64,000 bases of DNA from Pseudomonas sp. TMP9 (GTDB lineage Bacteria > Pseudomonadota > Gammaproteobacteria > Pseudomonadales > Pseudomonadaceae), in assembly GCF_037943105.1 (NCBI RefSeq), contig NZ_CP149803.1:2956001-3020000 (forward strand). The letters run 5' to 3'. Made by a program: the position numbers and the translations under genes. Below the pieces are notes generated by a model, which saw nothing but the letters and a program-made list of their open reading frames with translations, did not search any database and had not been told where the DNA came from. Shown here one piece after another: positions 33,913 through 42,601 of the stretch; positions within the stretch are counted from its first letter, which is position 1, and each line of letters opens with the position of its first letter.

Positions 33913-35361
33913 ATGCAATGGGAAACCGTAATCGGGCTGGAAATTCACGCCCAGCTCAGCACCCAATCGAAGATTTTCTCCGCCAGCGCCATCGCCTTTG
34001 GCGCCGAGCCCAACACCCAGGCCAGCCTGGTTGACCTTGGCATGCCTGGCACCCTGCCGGTGCTGAATGCTGAAGCGGTGCGCATGGCCTGTAAGTTCGG
34101 CTTGGCGATTGACGCCGAAATCGCGCCGAAGAATATCTTTGCCCGTAAAAACTACTTCTACCCGGACCTGCCCAAGGGCTACCAAACCAGCCAGATGGAT
34201 CACCCTATCGTCGGCAAGGGCTTCTTGGACATCACCCTGGAAGACGGCACGCAGAAGCGCATCGGCATCACCCGCGCCCACCTGGAAGAGGACGCCGGCA
34301 AAAGCTTGCACGAAGACTTCCATGGCATGAGCGGTATCGACCTCAACCGTGCCGGTACGCCGCTGCTGGAAATCGTCTCCGAGCCAGACATTCGCTCCGC
34401 TAAAGAAGCCGTAGCCTACGTCAAGGCCATGCACGCCTTGGTGCGTTACCTCAATATTTGCGATGGCAACATGGCCGAAGGCTCGCTGCGCTGCGACTGT
34501 AATGTCTCAGTACGGCCGGTCGGCCAAGCGGAATACGGCACCCGCGCCGAGATTAAAAACGTCAATTCATTCCGCTTTATCGAAAAAGCCATTAACCATG
34601 AAGTGCAGCGCCAGATCGAGCTGATCGAAGACGGCGGCAGGGTGGTGCAGGAAACCCGCCTGTACGACCCAAACAAAGACCAAACCCGCTCCATGCGCAG
34701 CAAGGAAGAGGCCAACGACTACCGTTACTTCCCCTGCCCGGACCTGCTACCGGTGGTGATCGAGCAAAGCTTCCTCGACGAAATTCGCGTCACCTTGCCG
34801 GAACTGCCCGTGCAAAAGCGCGAACGCTTTGAACGGGAGTTTGGCCTGTCCGCCTATGACGCCGACGTACTGGCCGCCAGTCGTGAGCAAGCTGACTATT
34901 TTGAGGCCGTTAACGCTGTGTGTGGCGATGCCAAGCTGGCCGCCAACTGGGTCATGGGGGAGCTGTCTAGCCTGCTCAACAGCGGCAACCTAAGCATCGA
35001 GCAGTCGCCCGTTTGCGCCGAGCAATTGGGCGGCATGATCCTGCGCATCAAGGACAACACCATCAGCGGCAAGATCGCCAAGATGGTCTTTGAGGCCCTA
35101 GCCGCCGGTGAAGGCGCGACGGCCGATGAAGTGATCGAGAAGAAAGGCCTGAAGCAGGTCACCGACTCCGGCGCGATCGAGTCGATGCTGGACGAGGTGC
35201 TGGCAGCCAACACCGAGCAGGTTGAACAGTACCGCGCCAGCGATGAAGCCAAGCGCGGCAAGATGTTCGGCTTCTTTGTCGGCCAGGCCATGAAAGCCTC
35301 GAAAGGCAAAGCTAACCCTGCTCAAGTGAACGAGCTGCTGAAGAAAAAACTCGAAGGCTGA
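33913..35361 (+). CDS. gatB: GatB, aspartyl/glutamyl-tRNA amidotransferase subunit B
   Basis: A 482-residue subunit that phosphorylates the misacylated amino acid and transfers ammonia to it. Family motifs: [20 protein letters not shown], the [10 protein letters not shown] loop, [27 protein letters not shown] and the C-terminal YqeY-like tail domain (about 330-482, e.g. [21 protein letters not shown] region). Last gene of the operon, followed by a GC-rich hairpin. Confidence 0.97.
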   Translation: MQWETVIGLEIHAQLSTQSKIFSASAIAFGAEPNTQASLVDLGMPGTLPVLNAEAVRMACKFGLAIDAEIAPKNIFARKNYFYPDLPKGYQTSQMDHPIVGKGFLDITLEDGTQKRIGITRAHLEEDAGKSLHEDFHGMSGIDLNRAGTPLLEIVSEPDIRSAKEAVAYVKAMHALVRYLNICDGNMAEGSLRCDCNVSVRPVGQAEYGTRAEIKNVNSFRFIEKAINHEVQRQIELIEDGGRVVQETRLYDPNKDQTRSMRSKEEANDYRYFPCPDLLPVVIEQSFLDEIRVTLPELPVQKRERFEREFGLSAYDADVLAASREQADYFEAVNAVCGDAKLAANWVMGELSSLLNSGNLSIEQSPVCAEQLGGMILRIKDNTISGKIAKMVFEALAAGEGATADEVIEKKGLKQVTDSGAIESMLDEVLAANTEQVEQYRASDEAKRGKMFGFFVGQAMKASKGKANPAQVNELLKKKLEG

Positions 35362-35382
35362 GCCGGCTTTTGCGACTAATCG

Positions 35383-35405
35383 ACGCCGGGCCTGCCCGGC
35401 GTTCT
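35383..35405 (+). terminator. Probable intrinsic terminator after gatB
   Basis: ACGCCGGGC, CT, GCCCGGCGT followed by TCTT, 22 bases after the gatB stop. Strong stem but short T-run, so efficiency is uncertain. Confidence 0.55.
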
Positions 35406-35425
35406 TCCACTCGGAGTAAGTATAA

Positions 35426-35875
35426 TTGCCCACTCGTAGCCCGGATGCCATCCAGGAAACCCTCAGCCCCCGGATTGCACCTGGGCTACGGGCACGCGCA
35501 CTGATCCGCAACAGCGTGATACTCGGCGCACTGACCTTGCTCGCCGGGTGCGCCAGCCAGGGCCAGACAGATCCAAACGGTTATCGCGCCGACGGTCAGG
35601 CGTCTTATTACGGCGCGCGCCACCACGGCAATAAAACCGCCAGCGGTGAGCGTTTCGACCAACACGCCTTGACTGCCGCGCATCGTAGCCTGCCATTTGG
35701 CAGCAGGGTGCGGGTGACTAACCTGCGTAACGACAAAACCGTGGTGGTGCGCATCAATGATCGCGGCCCTTATGCAAAAAAACGCATCATTGATCTCTCG
35801 CAACAAGCCGCCAAACAGCTCGACATGCTACGTGACGGCGTGGTGCCCGTACGCATCGAGCAGCTGAGCCAATAA
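35426..35875 (+). CDS. RlpA-family septal ring lytic transglycosylase-like lipoprotein
   Basis: A protein of up to 149 residues with a single double-psi beta-barrel domain (about 58-148; [49 protein letters not shown]). No SPOR domain, so it is shorter than RlpA itself. A lipobox LLAGC places the lipidated cysteine at residue 42 when read from the TTG at 35426. That start follows GGAG by 9 bases, but codons 4-22 derive from a palindromic repeat. CTG (35501) or GTG (35516) could be the true start, giving a shorter signal peptide. PAO1 PA4485 is the positional ortholog. Confidence 0.8.
   Translation: MPTRSPDAIQETLSPRIAPGLRARALIRNSVILGALTLLAGCASQGQTDPNGYRADGQASYYGARHHGNKTASGERFDQHALTAAHRSLPFGSRVRVTNLRNDKTVVVRINDRGPYAKKRIIDLSQQAAKQLDMLRDGVVPVRIEQLSQ
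35436..35489. repeat. Palindromic intergenic repeat overlapping the RlpA-like gene start
   Basis: The left arm 35436-35453 (GTAGCCCGGATGCCATCC) and the complement of the right arm 35472-35489 (GTAGCCCAGGTGCAATCC) agree at 15 of 18 positions. The type GTAGCCCGGAT is a known dispersed motif in pseudomonads; a related copy lies at 54577-54624. Confidence 0.75.
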
Positions 35876-35974
35876 ACACAGATACTTACAAATAAGCCCT
35901 AATCGCCCCGAGCAGCCTCTGGCGCACGGCAAGCCGATGATTACACTAGCGCCACTTTTCTGGAGCCCCTTGCA

Positions 35975-37063
35975 ATGACCCTGATGACCTTTGTTTACCT
36001 GATCATCGGCCTGGTGCTGCTGGTCGCCGGCGCTGAAGTACTGGTGCGCGGCGCAGCCAAACTAGCGGCACAGTTTGGCATTCCACCGCTGATTATCGGC
36101 CTTACCGTCGTGGCCTTCGGCACCAGCGCACCAGAAACGGCCGTCAGCGTGCAAGCAGCGATGAACGGCAGTGGCGACTTGGCCATCGGCAACGTGATTG
36201 GCAGCAACATCGCCAATATTCTGCTGATCCTGGGCGTGACGGCATTGGTTGCCCCGCTGATCGTCTCGCGCCAACTGATCCGCCTCGATGTGCCGATCAT
36301 GATCGGCGCGAGCTTGGTGGTCTATGCCCTGGCGTGGGACGGCAGCCTCAGCCGCCTCGACGGTGCCCTGCTGTTCACCGGCGTGGTGAGCTACACCGCC
36401 TTTCTGATCATTAGTTCGCGTCGCGACAAGAGCGCCAACGAGGACGACGAGTTCGCTAAGGAGTTTGGCCTTAATGAACCCGTCAAACCTTACGCCTGGG
36501 TGATCAACCTAGGGCTGATCATTGTCGGTTTGGTCTTACTGGTCACCGGTTCTAACTTCTTGGTCGACAGCGCGGTTACGCTGGCGCGCGTGCTGGGCAT
36601 CTCGGAGCTGGTGATTGGCCTGACCGTCGTCGCTATTGGCACCTCACTGCCGGAGCTGGCCACCTCAATCATGGCGGCCATCAAGGGCGAGCGCGATATC
36701 GCGGTGGGCAATATCGTCGGCAGCAATATCTTCAACCTGCTCTGTGTACTAGGCCTGGCCTCGATGATTTCGCCTGAGGCCATCAAGGTGGCAGCCAATG
36801 CCCTGGCCTTTGACTTCCCGGTGATGATCGCCGTTGCTGTGGCTTGCCTGCCGATCTTCTTCGCCGGTTATCGCATCAACCGCTGGGAAGGCCTGCTGTT
36901 TGTTGCCTACTACGTGGCTTACACGGCCTATCTGGTGCTGTCGTCCACCGGCAAGCCGTTTGCCGAGGTGTTTGGTGATGCCATGCTCGGTTATGTACTG
37001 CCGTTGACTGCGGTGACGCTGGTGGTGATCGCGGGTCGCGCTTGGCACAAGCAAAAAGCCTGA
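35975..37063 (+). CDS. YrbG-type calcium/sodium antiporter
   Basis: A 362-residue CaCA-superfamily exchanger with about ten membrane segments in two inverted halves. Each half carries an alpha repeat: FGTSAPETAVSVQAA with GNVIGSNIANILLILG, and IGTSLPELATSIMAA with GNIVGSNIFNLLCVLG. The acidic residues of both repeats are present. A charged cytoplasmic loop (about 150-168, SRRDKSANEDDEF) joins the halves. GGAG precedes the start. It stands alone between the RlpA-like gene and a convergent acyl-CoA dehydrogenase. Function in Ca2+ export is inferred from the family. Confidence 0.92.
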   Translation: MTLMTFVYLIIGLVLLVAGAEVLVRGAAKLAAQFGIPPLIIGLTVVAFGTSAPETAVSVQAAMNGSGDLAIGNVIGSNIANILLILGVTALVAPLIVSRQLIRLDVPIMIGASLVVYALAWDGSLSRLDGALLFTGVVSYTAFLIISSRRDKSANEDDEFAKEFGLNEPVKPYAWVINLGLIIVGLVLLVTGSNFLVDSAVTLARVLGISELVIGLTVVAIGTSLPELATSIMAAIKGERDIAVGNIVGSNIFNLLCVLGLASMISPEAIKVAANALAFDFPVMIAVAVACLPIFFAGYRINRWEGLLFVAYYVAYTAYLVLSSTGKPFAEVFGDAMLGYVLPLTAVTLVVIAGRAWHKQKA

Positions 37064-37114
37064 CAGGTGCTAATCGATGTCGGTCACGCCACCAAACGTG
37101 ACGGGCATCGGCAC

Positions 37115-37138
37115 AAAAAAACCCGGCATAAGCCGGGC
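37115..37138 (-). terminator. Intrinsic terminator of the acyl-CoA dehydrogenase gene
   Basis: On the minus strand: CCCGGC, TTAT, GCCGGG followed by seven Ts, 46 bases past the stop. It also separates this gene from the convergent antiporter gene. Confidence 0.85.
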
Positions 37139-37183
37139 TGCATTGTTGCTTGTGTAACTAGCGGCCTAGTCGCTGCGTAGCGG

Positions 37184-38320
37184 TCACAGCGAGCGGGCGA
37201 TGATTTCTTTCATGATTTCGTTGGTGCCCGCGTAGATGCGTTGTACCCGCGCATCGGCCCAAGCCCGCGCCACTGGGTATTCCCACATATAGCCGTAACC
37301 GCCGTGCAGCTGCACACATTCGTCGAGCACCTTGCACTGCAAATCTGTGGTCCAGTACTTGATCATGGCAGCAGTGGGCACATCCAACTTGCCCTGCAGG
37401 TGCAGCTCTAGGCAACGATCGACAAATACTCGACCGATCTGAATTTCCGTGGCCATTTCCGCCAACTTGAAGCGGGTATTTTGGAAATCCGCAATCGCTT
37501 TGCCGAACGCCTTGCGCTCACGCGTGTAGTCGAGGGTCCATTGCAGCGCCGCTTCCGCCGAAGACAGTGCACCGATGCCCACGGTCAAACGCTCCTGCGG
37601 CAGCTCTTGCATTAGGTAGGCGAAGCCCATGCCGGCCTGACCCAGTAGGTTTTCCTTAGGCACGCGTACATCTTGGAAGAATAACTCGGAGGTGTCCTGG
37701 GCCTTCATACCGACTTTTTCTAGGCGCTTGCCTTTGGAGAAACCGGGCGTGTTGGCCTCCACTAAAAACAGGCTGGTGCCCTTGGCTCCGGCTTTCGGAT
37801 CAGTTTTGGCCACCACAATCACCAAGTCAGCGAGAAAGCCATTGGTGATAAAGGTTTTCGAGCCGTTGATGACGTACTCATCGCCATCGAGTACGGCGTT
37901 GGTTTTCACGCCCTGCAGGTCGGAGCCAGCGCCAGGCTCGGTCATGGCGATAGCGGTAACCATTTCCCCGGATACCAGCTTGGGCAGGTAGTGCTGCTTC
38001 TGCGCCTCGGTGCCGTAATGCAGGATGTAAGGCGCAACGATGTCGGAATGCAGTGAGAAGCCGATACCGGTCAGGCCCAGACGACCGACCTCCTCAATCA
38101 CCACAGTGCTGTAAAGAAAGTCCGCCGCCATGCCGCCGTATTCTTCAGGGACATGCGAGCAGAGCATGCCGGCCTCCCCCGCCTTATTCCAGAGTGCGCG
38201 ATCGATGTGGCCGTCCTTTTCCCACTGCTGATGGAATGGCACCGCTTCTTGCTCAAGAAACTTGCGCACGCTGTTACGAAACTGTTCGTGTTCAGAGCTG
38301 AAAATCGTTCTGGGGATCAT
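37184..38320 (-). CDS. Acyl-CoA dehydrogenase, LCAD/IVD-like
   Basis: A 378-residue FAD-dependent dehydrogenase that introduces a trans-2 double bond into acyl-CoA thioesters. Conserved parts are AMTEPGAGSDLQGVKT, the LEKVGMKAQDTSEL substrate loop and ARVQRIYAGTNEIMKEI. In the last motif the usual catalytic Glu position (YEGTxEI) is Ala; a glutamate in the ELPQERL segment (helix G) is the likely base, as in long-chain and isovaleryl dehydrogenases. Substrate is not determined. Divergent from a GlxA-type regulator with 141 bases between. Confidence 0.92.
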   Translation of the reverse strand: MIPRTIFSSEHEQFRNSVRKFLEQEAVPFHQQWEKDGHIDRALWNKAGEAGMLCSHVPEEYGGMAADFLYSTVVIEEVGRLGLTGIGFSLHSDIVAPYILHYGTEAQKQHYLPKLVSGEMVTAIAMTEPGAGSDLQGVKTNAVLDGDEYVINGSKTFITNGFLADLVIVVAKTDPKAGAKGTSLFLVEANTPGFSKGKRLEKVGMKAQDTSELFFQDVRVPKENLLGQAGMGFAYLMQELPQERLTVGIGALSSAEAALQWTLDYTRERKAFGKAIADFQNTRFKLAEMATEIQIGRVFVDRCLELHLQGKLDVPTAAMIKYWTTDLQCKVLDECVQLHGGYGYMWEYPVARAWADARVQRIYAGTNEIMKEIIARSL

Positions 38321-38461
38321 GGCACTACCTACTCATCGGACCGGGTTCAAAGTGACCACGACTTTAGCCAAGCAAACGCTTGGTTACACTGGACACAAGC
38401 GCCAATAAATAAGACGATCCAGCCAGCTCATGACCACTTAGCCTTTTTAAGAACACTAATT

Positions 38462-39466
38462 ATGTCAATTACGTCACCAGCGCCCCTGCAACGCGTCAGC
38501 ATTCTGGCCACCGAAGGCGTGTTTGCCTCGACCCTGATGCAAGCCAAAGACTTCTTCCACATGGCCAGCCTGCGCTACGGCAAACAGCAGGGGCTGGGGC
38601 TGACGCCGACCTTCGAGATCCACTTGGTCAGCCCTGATGGCCTGCCGGTACGCAGCTTCAGTGGCGTGTTGATACCGGTCGATGGCGCGCTGAATGATGC
38701 TGACATCATTATACTGCCGGCCTTCTGGGACGACTTTGATGCACTGTGCCAACGTCATCCGCAGGTGCTTAGCTGGCTAAAACAGCGCCACACTGCTGGC
38801 AGCGCGATTTGCGGCGAGGCCACAGGGGTGTTCTGGATGGCCCAGGCCGGCCTGCTCGACGGCAAACAAGCCACCACGTATTGGCGCTTCTTTAACGAAT
38901 TCACCGAGCGCTTTCCCAACGTACTGCTCAACCAAGAAAAGCACTTAACGGACGCCGATAATCTCTACTGCGCGGGCGGCGTCACCTCGGCCTGCGACCT
39001 CTATATCTACTTGATCGAGCGCTTCTGCGGTGCCAGCGTGGCCCAGGGTGTCGCCCGCGATATTTTGTATGAGGTGCAGCGCAACTACGCACCCGGCCGC
39101 ATCGGCTTTGGTGGGCAGAAACTGCACCACGACATGACCATTCTGCAAATCCAGCAGTGGCTAGAAGATCACTTTGCCGACAAGTTCCGCTTTGAAGACG
39201 TGGCCCGCGAGCACAGCATGAGCATCCGTAATTTTATGCGCCGCTTCCAAACCGCCACCGGTGACAAGCCGCTGCATTACCTGCAACGCCTGCGTATCGA
39301 AACCGCCAAAGGCCTGCTCAGCGCCACGCGTAAAAGCATCAAGACCATCAGCTATGAAGTCGGATACGACGACGCCAGTTTCTTCGCTCGCCTGTTTCGT
39401 CAGCACACAGAACTGTCGCCCAACCAATACCGCCGCCAGTTCCAACACAAAGACGGTCACGCTTAA
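38462..39466 (+). CDS. GlxA-family AraC-type transcriptional regulator
   Basis: A 334-residue regulator with an N-terminal DJ-1/PfpI (class I amidotransferase-like) domain (about 10-190, SAICGEATGVFWMAQAGLLDG as the elbow) and a C-terminal AraC DNA-binding domain with two helix-turn-helices (about 225-325; RFEDVAREHSMSIRNFMRRFQ and IKTISYEVGYDDASFFARLFR). Related pseudomonad regulators sense amines, carnitine or choline derivatives; the ligand here is unknown. It is divergent from the acyl-CoA dehydrogenase, a likely target. The ATG at 38462 is used because the preceding in-frame region lacks domain similarity. Confidence 0.9.
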   Translation: MSITSPAPLQRVSILATEGVFASTLMQAKDFFHMASLRYGKQQGLGLTPTFEIHLVSPDGLPVRSFSGVLIPVDGALNDADIIILPAFWDDFDALCQRHPQVLSWLKQRHTAGSAICGEATGVFWMAQAGLLDGKQATTYWRFFNEFTERFPNVLLNQEKHLTDADNLYCAGGVTSACDLYIYLIERFCGASVAQGVARDILYEVQRNYAPGRIGFGGQKLHHDMTILQIQQWLEDHFADKFRFEDVAREHSMSIRNFMRRFQTATGDKPLHYLQRLRIETAKGLLSATRKSIKTISYEVGYDDASFFARLFRQHTELSPNQYRRQFQHKDGHA

Positions 39467-39470
39467 ACGC

Positions 39471-39498
39471 AAAAAGCTGCCCGCAGGCAGCCTTTTCT
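39471..39498 (+). terminator. Intrinsic terminator of the GlxA-family gene
   Basis: GCTGCC, CGCA, GGCAGC followed by CTTTTCT, 10 bases after the stop. Six-base stem with A-run before it. It separates the gene from the convergent DUF6435 gene. Confidence 0.65.
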
Positions 39499-39518
39499 AA
39501 AGAACAGCAACCGCCATA

Positions 39519-39695
39519 TCAGGACTTCTCGCGCTCCAGCGGCTCAAGCTGAGCCCACAAGGCTTGAGCTTCTTCGGTCAGCATGGAGTAGCTGCGAATA
39601 TCACCACTGCGCTGAGCCTGCATGGCCTCCTCCAACTTGGCGCTGTACTGCTTGCGCAATTTCTTCGCGGGATCACTTTTAAACAAACCGAACAT
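39519..39695 (-). CDS. Small DUF6435-like protein
   Basis: A 58-residue protein starting MFGLFKSDPAKKLRKQYSAK and ending EPLEREKS. It is charged and predicted fully helical, with a central AMQAQRSGDIRSY segment. The pattern MFxLFKxDPxKKLxKxY is that of the DUF6435 (Lacal_2735-like) family of short proteins of unknown function. ATG to TGA is intact and codon use resembles the neighbours. Upstream bases on the minus strand (AGGCACCAC) give a modest ribosome site. It stands alone between the GlxA-type gene and the exonuclease gene. Confidence 0.75.
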   Translation of the reverse strand: MFGLFKSDPAKKLRKQYSAKLEEAMQAQRSGDIRSYSMLTEEAQALWAQLEPLEREKS

Positions 39696-39802
39696 GTGTG
39701 GTGCCTCTGCCGAGAAAAACGCCGGGATAAGCGTGCTGCAAGCTTAATTCAGTCGCACGCACAGCTTGGCGAACAGATGTAACAAGGTACTAAGGCCGCA
39801 CG

Positions 39803-40429
39803 CTAGCTAAATGTCTGGTCGCGAATTTTCTGCAAGGCCAATGACATTTTCGCCGCGGGCACCCGTTGCAGGTTGCACAGCAATTGGTGGGAAATATCGG
39901 CAATACCATGACGCTCGCGCAGCAGCCCCGCCATAAAGCAGGTCAGGTTGGCAGCCATTTCCGCATCAGCCAACGCCCGGTGCGCCTTGCCGGTACTTGG
40001 CAAGCCGGCCCAATGGTTAAGGTTGCCCAGCTTATGACTAGGCGCCATGGGCAATAACCGCCGCGACAATAACAAGGAGCAGGCAAACGGCTGCACCCGA
40101 CGACGGCGAATCAGCGCCAACTCCGCGTCCCAGAATTTTTGATCAAAGCTGGCGTTGTGCGCCAGCAGCGGGCGATCCCCAACAAATTCAGCCACCTCCT
40201 GCATCACCTGTGCGGCAGGCGGCGCCGAACGCAGCATGGCGTTGCTGATCCCGGTGAGCTGCTCGATAAACGGTGGCACCCAGGCGCCACTGTTCATCAG
40301 GCTTTGATAACGCGCGACGATCTGTCCATCCTCGACGATCACCACGCCAATTTCCGTCGCGCGGGCCTGCTGGGCCGGTGACATGCCAGTGGTTTCAAAG
40401 TCGAGTACGGCGATGGAATCTGCAAGCAT
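39803..40429 (-). CDS. DEDDh-type 3'-5' exonuclease
   Basis: A 208-residue DnaQ-like exonuclease. All five DEDDh residues are visible: Asp10 and Glu12 (VLDFETTG), Asp96 (HNASFDQKFW), His150 and Asp155 (HRALADAEMA). There is no polymerase or helicase domain. PolC/DnaQ epsilon is encoded elsewhere in this genus, so this is an accessory exonuclease of DNA or RNA; the sequence does not say which. It starts 3 bases after the NYN-domain gene on the same strand and is surely in the same operon. Confidence 0.88.
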   Translation of the reverse strand: MLADSIAVLDFETTGMSPAQQARATEIGVVIVEDGQIVARYQSLMNSGAWVPPFIEQLTGISNAMLRSAPPAAQVMQEVAEFVGDRPLLAHNASFDQKFWDAELALIRRRRVQPFACSLLLSRRLLPMAPSHKLGNLNHWAGLPSTGKAHRALADAEMAANLTCFMAGLLRERHGIADISHQLLCNLQRVPAAKMSLALQKIRDQTFS

Positions 40430-40432
40430 TGA

Positions 40433-40918
40433 TCAGTTTCTCAGCAACAGGCTGCCTTCAATCGGCACATAACGGCTGGCGGCGCGCACCAGTGATTGCG
40501 CGGTCAGCCCTGGCACGCCATAGGCGATCGCCTCGACGCCATGACTGCTGCGGATTTTCTCCAGCAGCATGTCGAAATCGCCATCACCAGACGCCAGCAC
40601 CACTTCGTCGACGCGCGGCGCGGCGTCCATGATATCGATAGTGATACCCACATCCCAATCGCCCTTGGCCGAGCCGTCGCTGCGCTGGATAAAGGGTTTG
40701 AGCTTTACGGTAAAACCGAGGTTGCGCAGGATCTGCTGAAACTGCTGCTGCTTCTGATCACCCCGGTCGATGGCATAGGCGTAGGCTTCGACAATCTGCC
40801 CGTGCTGGCTGATATCCGCCCACAGCGCGGCGTAATTAAAGTGGCAACCATAAGCCTGGCGCACGGTGTAATAGAGGTTCTGTACATCGGCGAATACGGC
40901 GATCTTCTTCACCGGCAA
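40433..40918 (-). CDS. NYN-domain (PIN-like) protein, LabA/DUF88 type
   Basis: A 161-residue NYN-domain protein. The PIN-like acidic residues are Asp11 (VFADVQNLYYTV), the aspartates in DWDVGITIDIMDAAP and those in LASGDGDFDMLLEKI, so the metal site looks intact. Family members are predicted or proven metal-dependent ribonucleases. The C-terminus is short (PIEGSLLLRN) with no added OST-HTH domain. Three bases upstream of the DEDDh exonuclease gene. Divergent from the YciC-like gene. Confidence 0.88.
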   Translation of the reverse strand: MPVKKIAVFADVQNLYYTVRQAYGCHFNYAALWADISQHGQIVEAYAYAIDRGDQKQQQFQQILRNLGFTVKLKPFIQRSDGSAKGDWDVGITIDIMDAAPRVDEVVLASGDGDFDMLLEKIRSSHGVEAIAYGVPGLTAQSLVRAASRYVPIEGSLLLRN

Positions 40919-41064
40919 TCCTCATGGCTGGGCGATAGGCGCCGAGCAGTATGCCAGAAGCTGAACGCGTGCTGCGCCCGCATCAATAGGAGGCCTCGCG
41001 CGCAATCGGCCGCCGCAATCAGCTAAAGTGGCGACCGCCCTTCTTAAGTTAACGCGCGCCCTCC

Positions 41065-41727
41065 ATGAATTTGTTCTCCGTACTGCGTGACTCCTGGTAC
41101 TTCTTTAGCCACAACCTCGTGGCGATCGCTCGCTTATGTCTGCCGCTGATCGTGCTCGAAGGCTTGTTACTGCAACAGGTCGGCAATCTAGTGGCTGCCG
41201 AATCGGCCACGCTGTCGCGCTTGATCGCCGGCCTGCTGTTCTACCCGCTGTACAGCGCGGCGTTGATTTTGTTTCTTGATGCCCGCAGCCAAGGCTTGCA
41301 ACCCCACGGCCGCGACCTCATGGCCGCAAGCCTGCGTTTGTGGCCACGCTTTGCCCTGTTAGCGGGGCTCAACACCGCAGCCATTTTGCTCGGCGCATCG
41401 CTATTTGTGCTGCTGGGGCTATGGCTGATGGTCAAGTTAGCATTTGCCGAATACTTGCTGGTGTTGCGCGGCCTGAGCCCGATGCAAGCGCTGCAGCAGA
41501 GTTTCACGATGAGCCGTGGTTACTTCTGGCCCATGCTCGGCGCCATCCTGATCATCATGCTGCCTTTGTGGCTGCTGGACAGCTGGAGCCAGGCCAACGA
41601 AACCTTGGCCAATAATGCCTTGGGCAGCCTGCTGGTGGACTGCATGAGCCGCTTTTTACAGCTGTTTATGAGTGTGGTGGTGTTTCGTCTGTTTATGCTG
41701 CGCAGCAGCCAACCGGATGCCGAGTGA
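41065..41727 (+). CDS. YciC-like membrane protein
   Basis: A 220-residue integral membrane protein with about five hydrophobic segments. It begins MNLFSVLRDSWYFFSHNLVAIARLCLPLIVLEG and has the KLAFAEYLLVLRGLSPMQALQQSF segment seen in the YciC/UPF0259 family. Molecular role unknown. It converges on the short-chain dehydrogenase gene with 28 bases between stops, where CTGATA/TATCAG arms could form a weak hairpin. Confidence 0.78.
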   Translation: MNLFSVLRDSWYFFSHNLVAIARLCLPLIVLEGLLLQQVGNLVAAESATLSRLIAGLLFYPLYSAALILFLDARSQGLQPHGRDLMAASLRLWPRFALLAGLNTAAILLGASLFVLLGLWLMVKLAFAEYLLVLRGLSPMQALQQSFTMSRGYFWPMLGAILIIMLPLWLLDSWSQANETLANNALGSLLVDCMSRFLQLFMSVVVFRLFMLRSSQPDAE

Positions 41728-41755
41728 GCCCGCCTGATACGTCCCGCAAGGCATA

Positions 41756-42601
41756 TCAGAAACGCCCCGTACGCGGCGGCTTCAAGCCGGATAACCGCGG
41801 CAGTAAAACGCGCTCAAATAACTGCGGGAAAAACCGCGCCAATACCCGCGCACGCCAATCAACATTAGACAGCACCAGCAGCCGCCGACGCTTCAATGCG
41901 CCTCGGTAGATGGCTTCAGCAACATCCTGCGCCGACGCCACCTTACCCATCGCTAACGGCGGCTGTGCGGCCACAGAACCATCACCGACTAAGGCATTTT
42001 TGCGCAGGTCAGTGGCGGTGAACCCCGGGCATACCAGCATCACATTGACCCCAGAACCTGTGAGTTCATAACGCAGGGTTTCAAACAGCCCGTGCAGTGC
42101 ATGCTTGCTGGCGTTATAGGCGCTGCGATAGAGCAGCGGTGAGAAGCCTGACAGCGAGCTCAGCACGATAATCTGCCCGCTGCGGGCAACTAAACTGGGC
42201 AGCGCGGCCTTGGTGCAGTGCAGCGCGCCGAAATAGTTAACCGCCATAATCCGTTGAAACACCGCAAGCTCGGTGTCGGCAAAACTGCTGCGGTGAGTAA
42301 TACCGGCGTTATTAACCAGCACATCGATACCACTAAAACGCTCGACCGTCAGGGCCATGGCCTGCTCAACGGCCGCCGCGTCGGCCACATCGCAGAGCAC
42401 GCCTAAGGCCTCAGCGTTGTGGTGATCGGCCAGGTGCTGCACCAAGCTGTCGAGGGCTTGCTGGTCCAGATCAAAAATCACCAGCCGCGCACCGGCCTGG
42501 GCCAGACGCATCGCCAGCGCGCGGCCAATGCCCGCGCAGCCGCCGGTGATTAGCACCACTTTGCGGTCAAATACTTTGTTAGCGAACACCTTGCGGTACA
42601 T
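41756..42601 (-). CDS. Short-chain dehydrogenase/reductase
   Basis: A 281-residue classical SDR. The cofactor motif is TGGCAGIG at 19-26, NNAG at 97-100, and the catalytic Tyr162 and Lys166 lie in SAYNASKHALHG with Ser149 upstream. An Asp after beta-strand 2 (VIFDLD) suggests NAD preference. C-terminal extension of ~30 basic residues (RVLARFFPQLFERVLLPRLSGL) may associate with membrane, as in related SDRs. Substrate not known. PAO1 PA3957 is a comparable SDR near hrpB. Confidence 0.88.
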   Translation of the reverse strand: MYRKVFANKVFDRKVVLITGGCAGIGRALAMRLAQAGARLVIFDLDQQALDSLVQHLADHHNAEALGVLCDVADAAAVEQAMALTVERFSGIDVLVNNAGITHRSSFADTELAVFQRIMAVNYFGALHCTKAALPSLVARSGQIIVLSSLSGFSPLLYRSAYNASKHALHGLFETLRYELTGSGVNVMLVCPGFTATDLRKNALVGDGSVAAQPPLAMGKVASAQDVAEAIYRGALKRRRLLVLSNVDWRARVLARFFPQLFERVLLPRLSGLKPPRTGRF

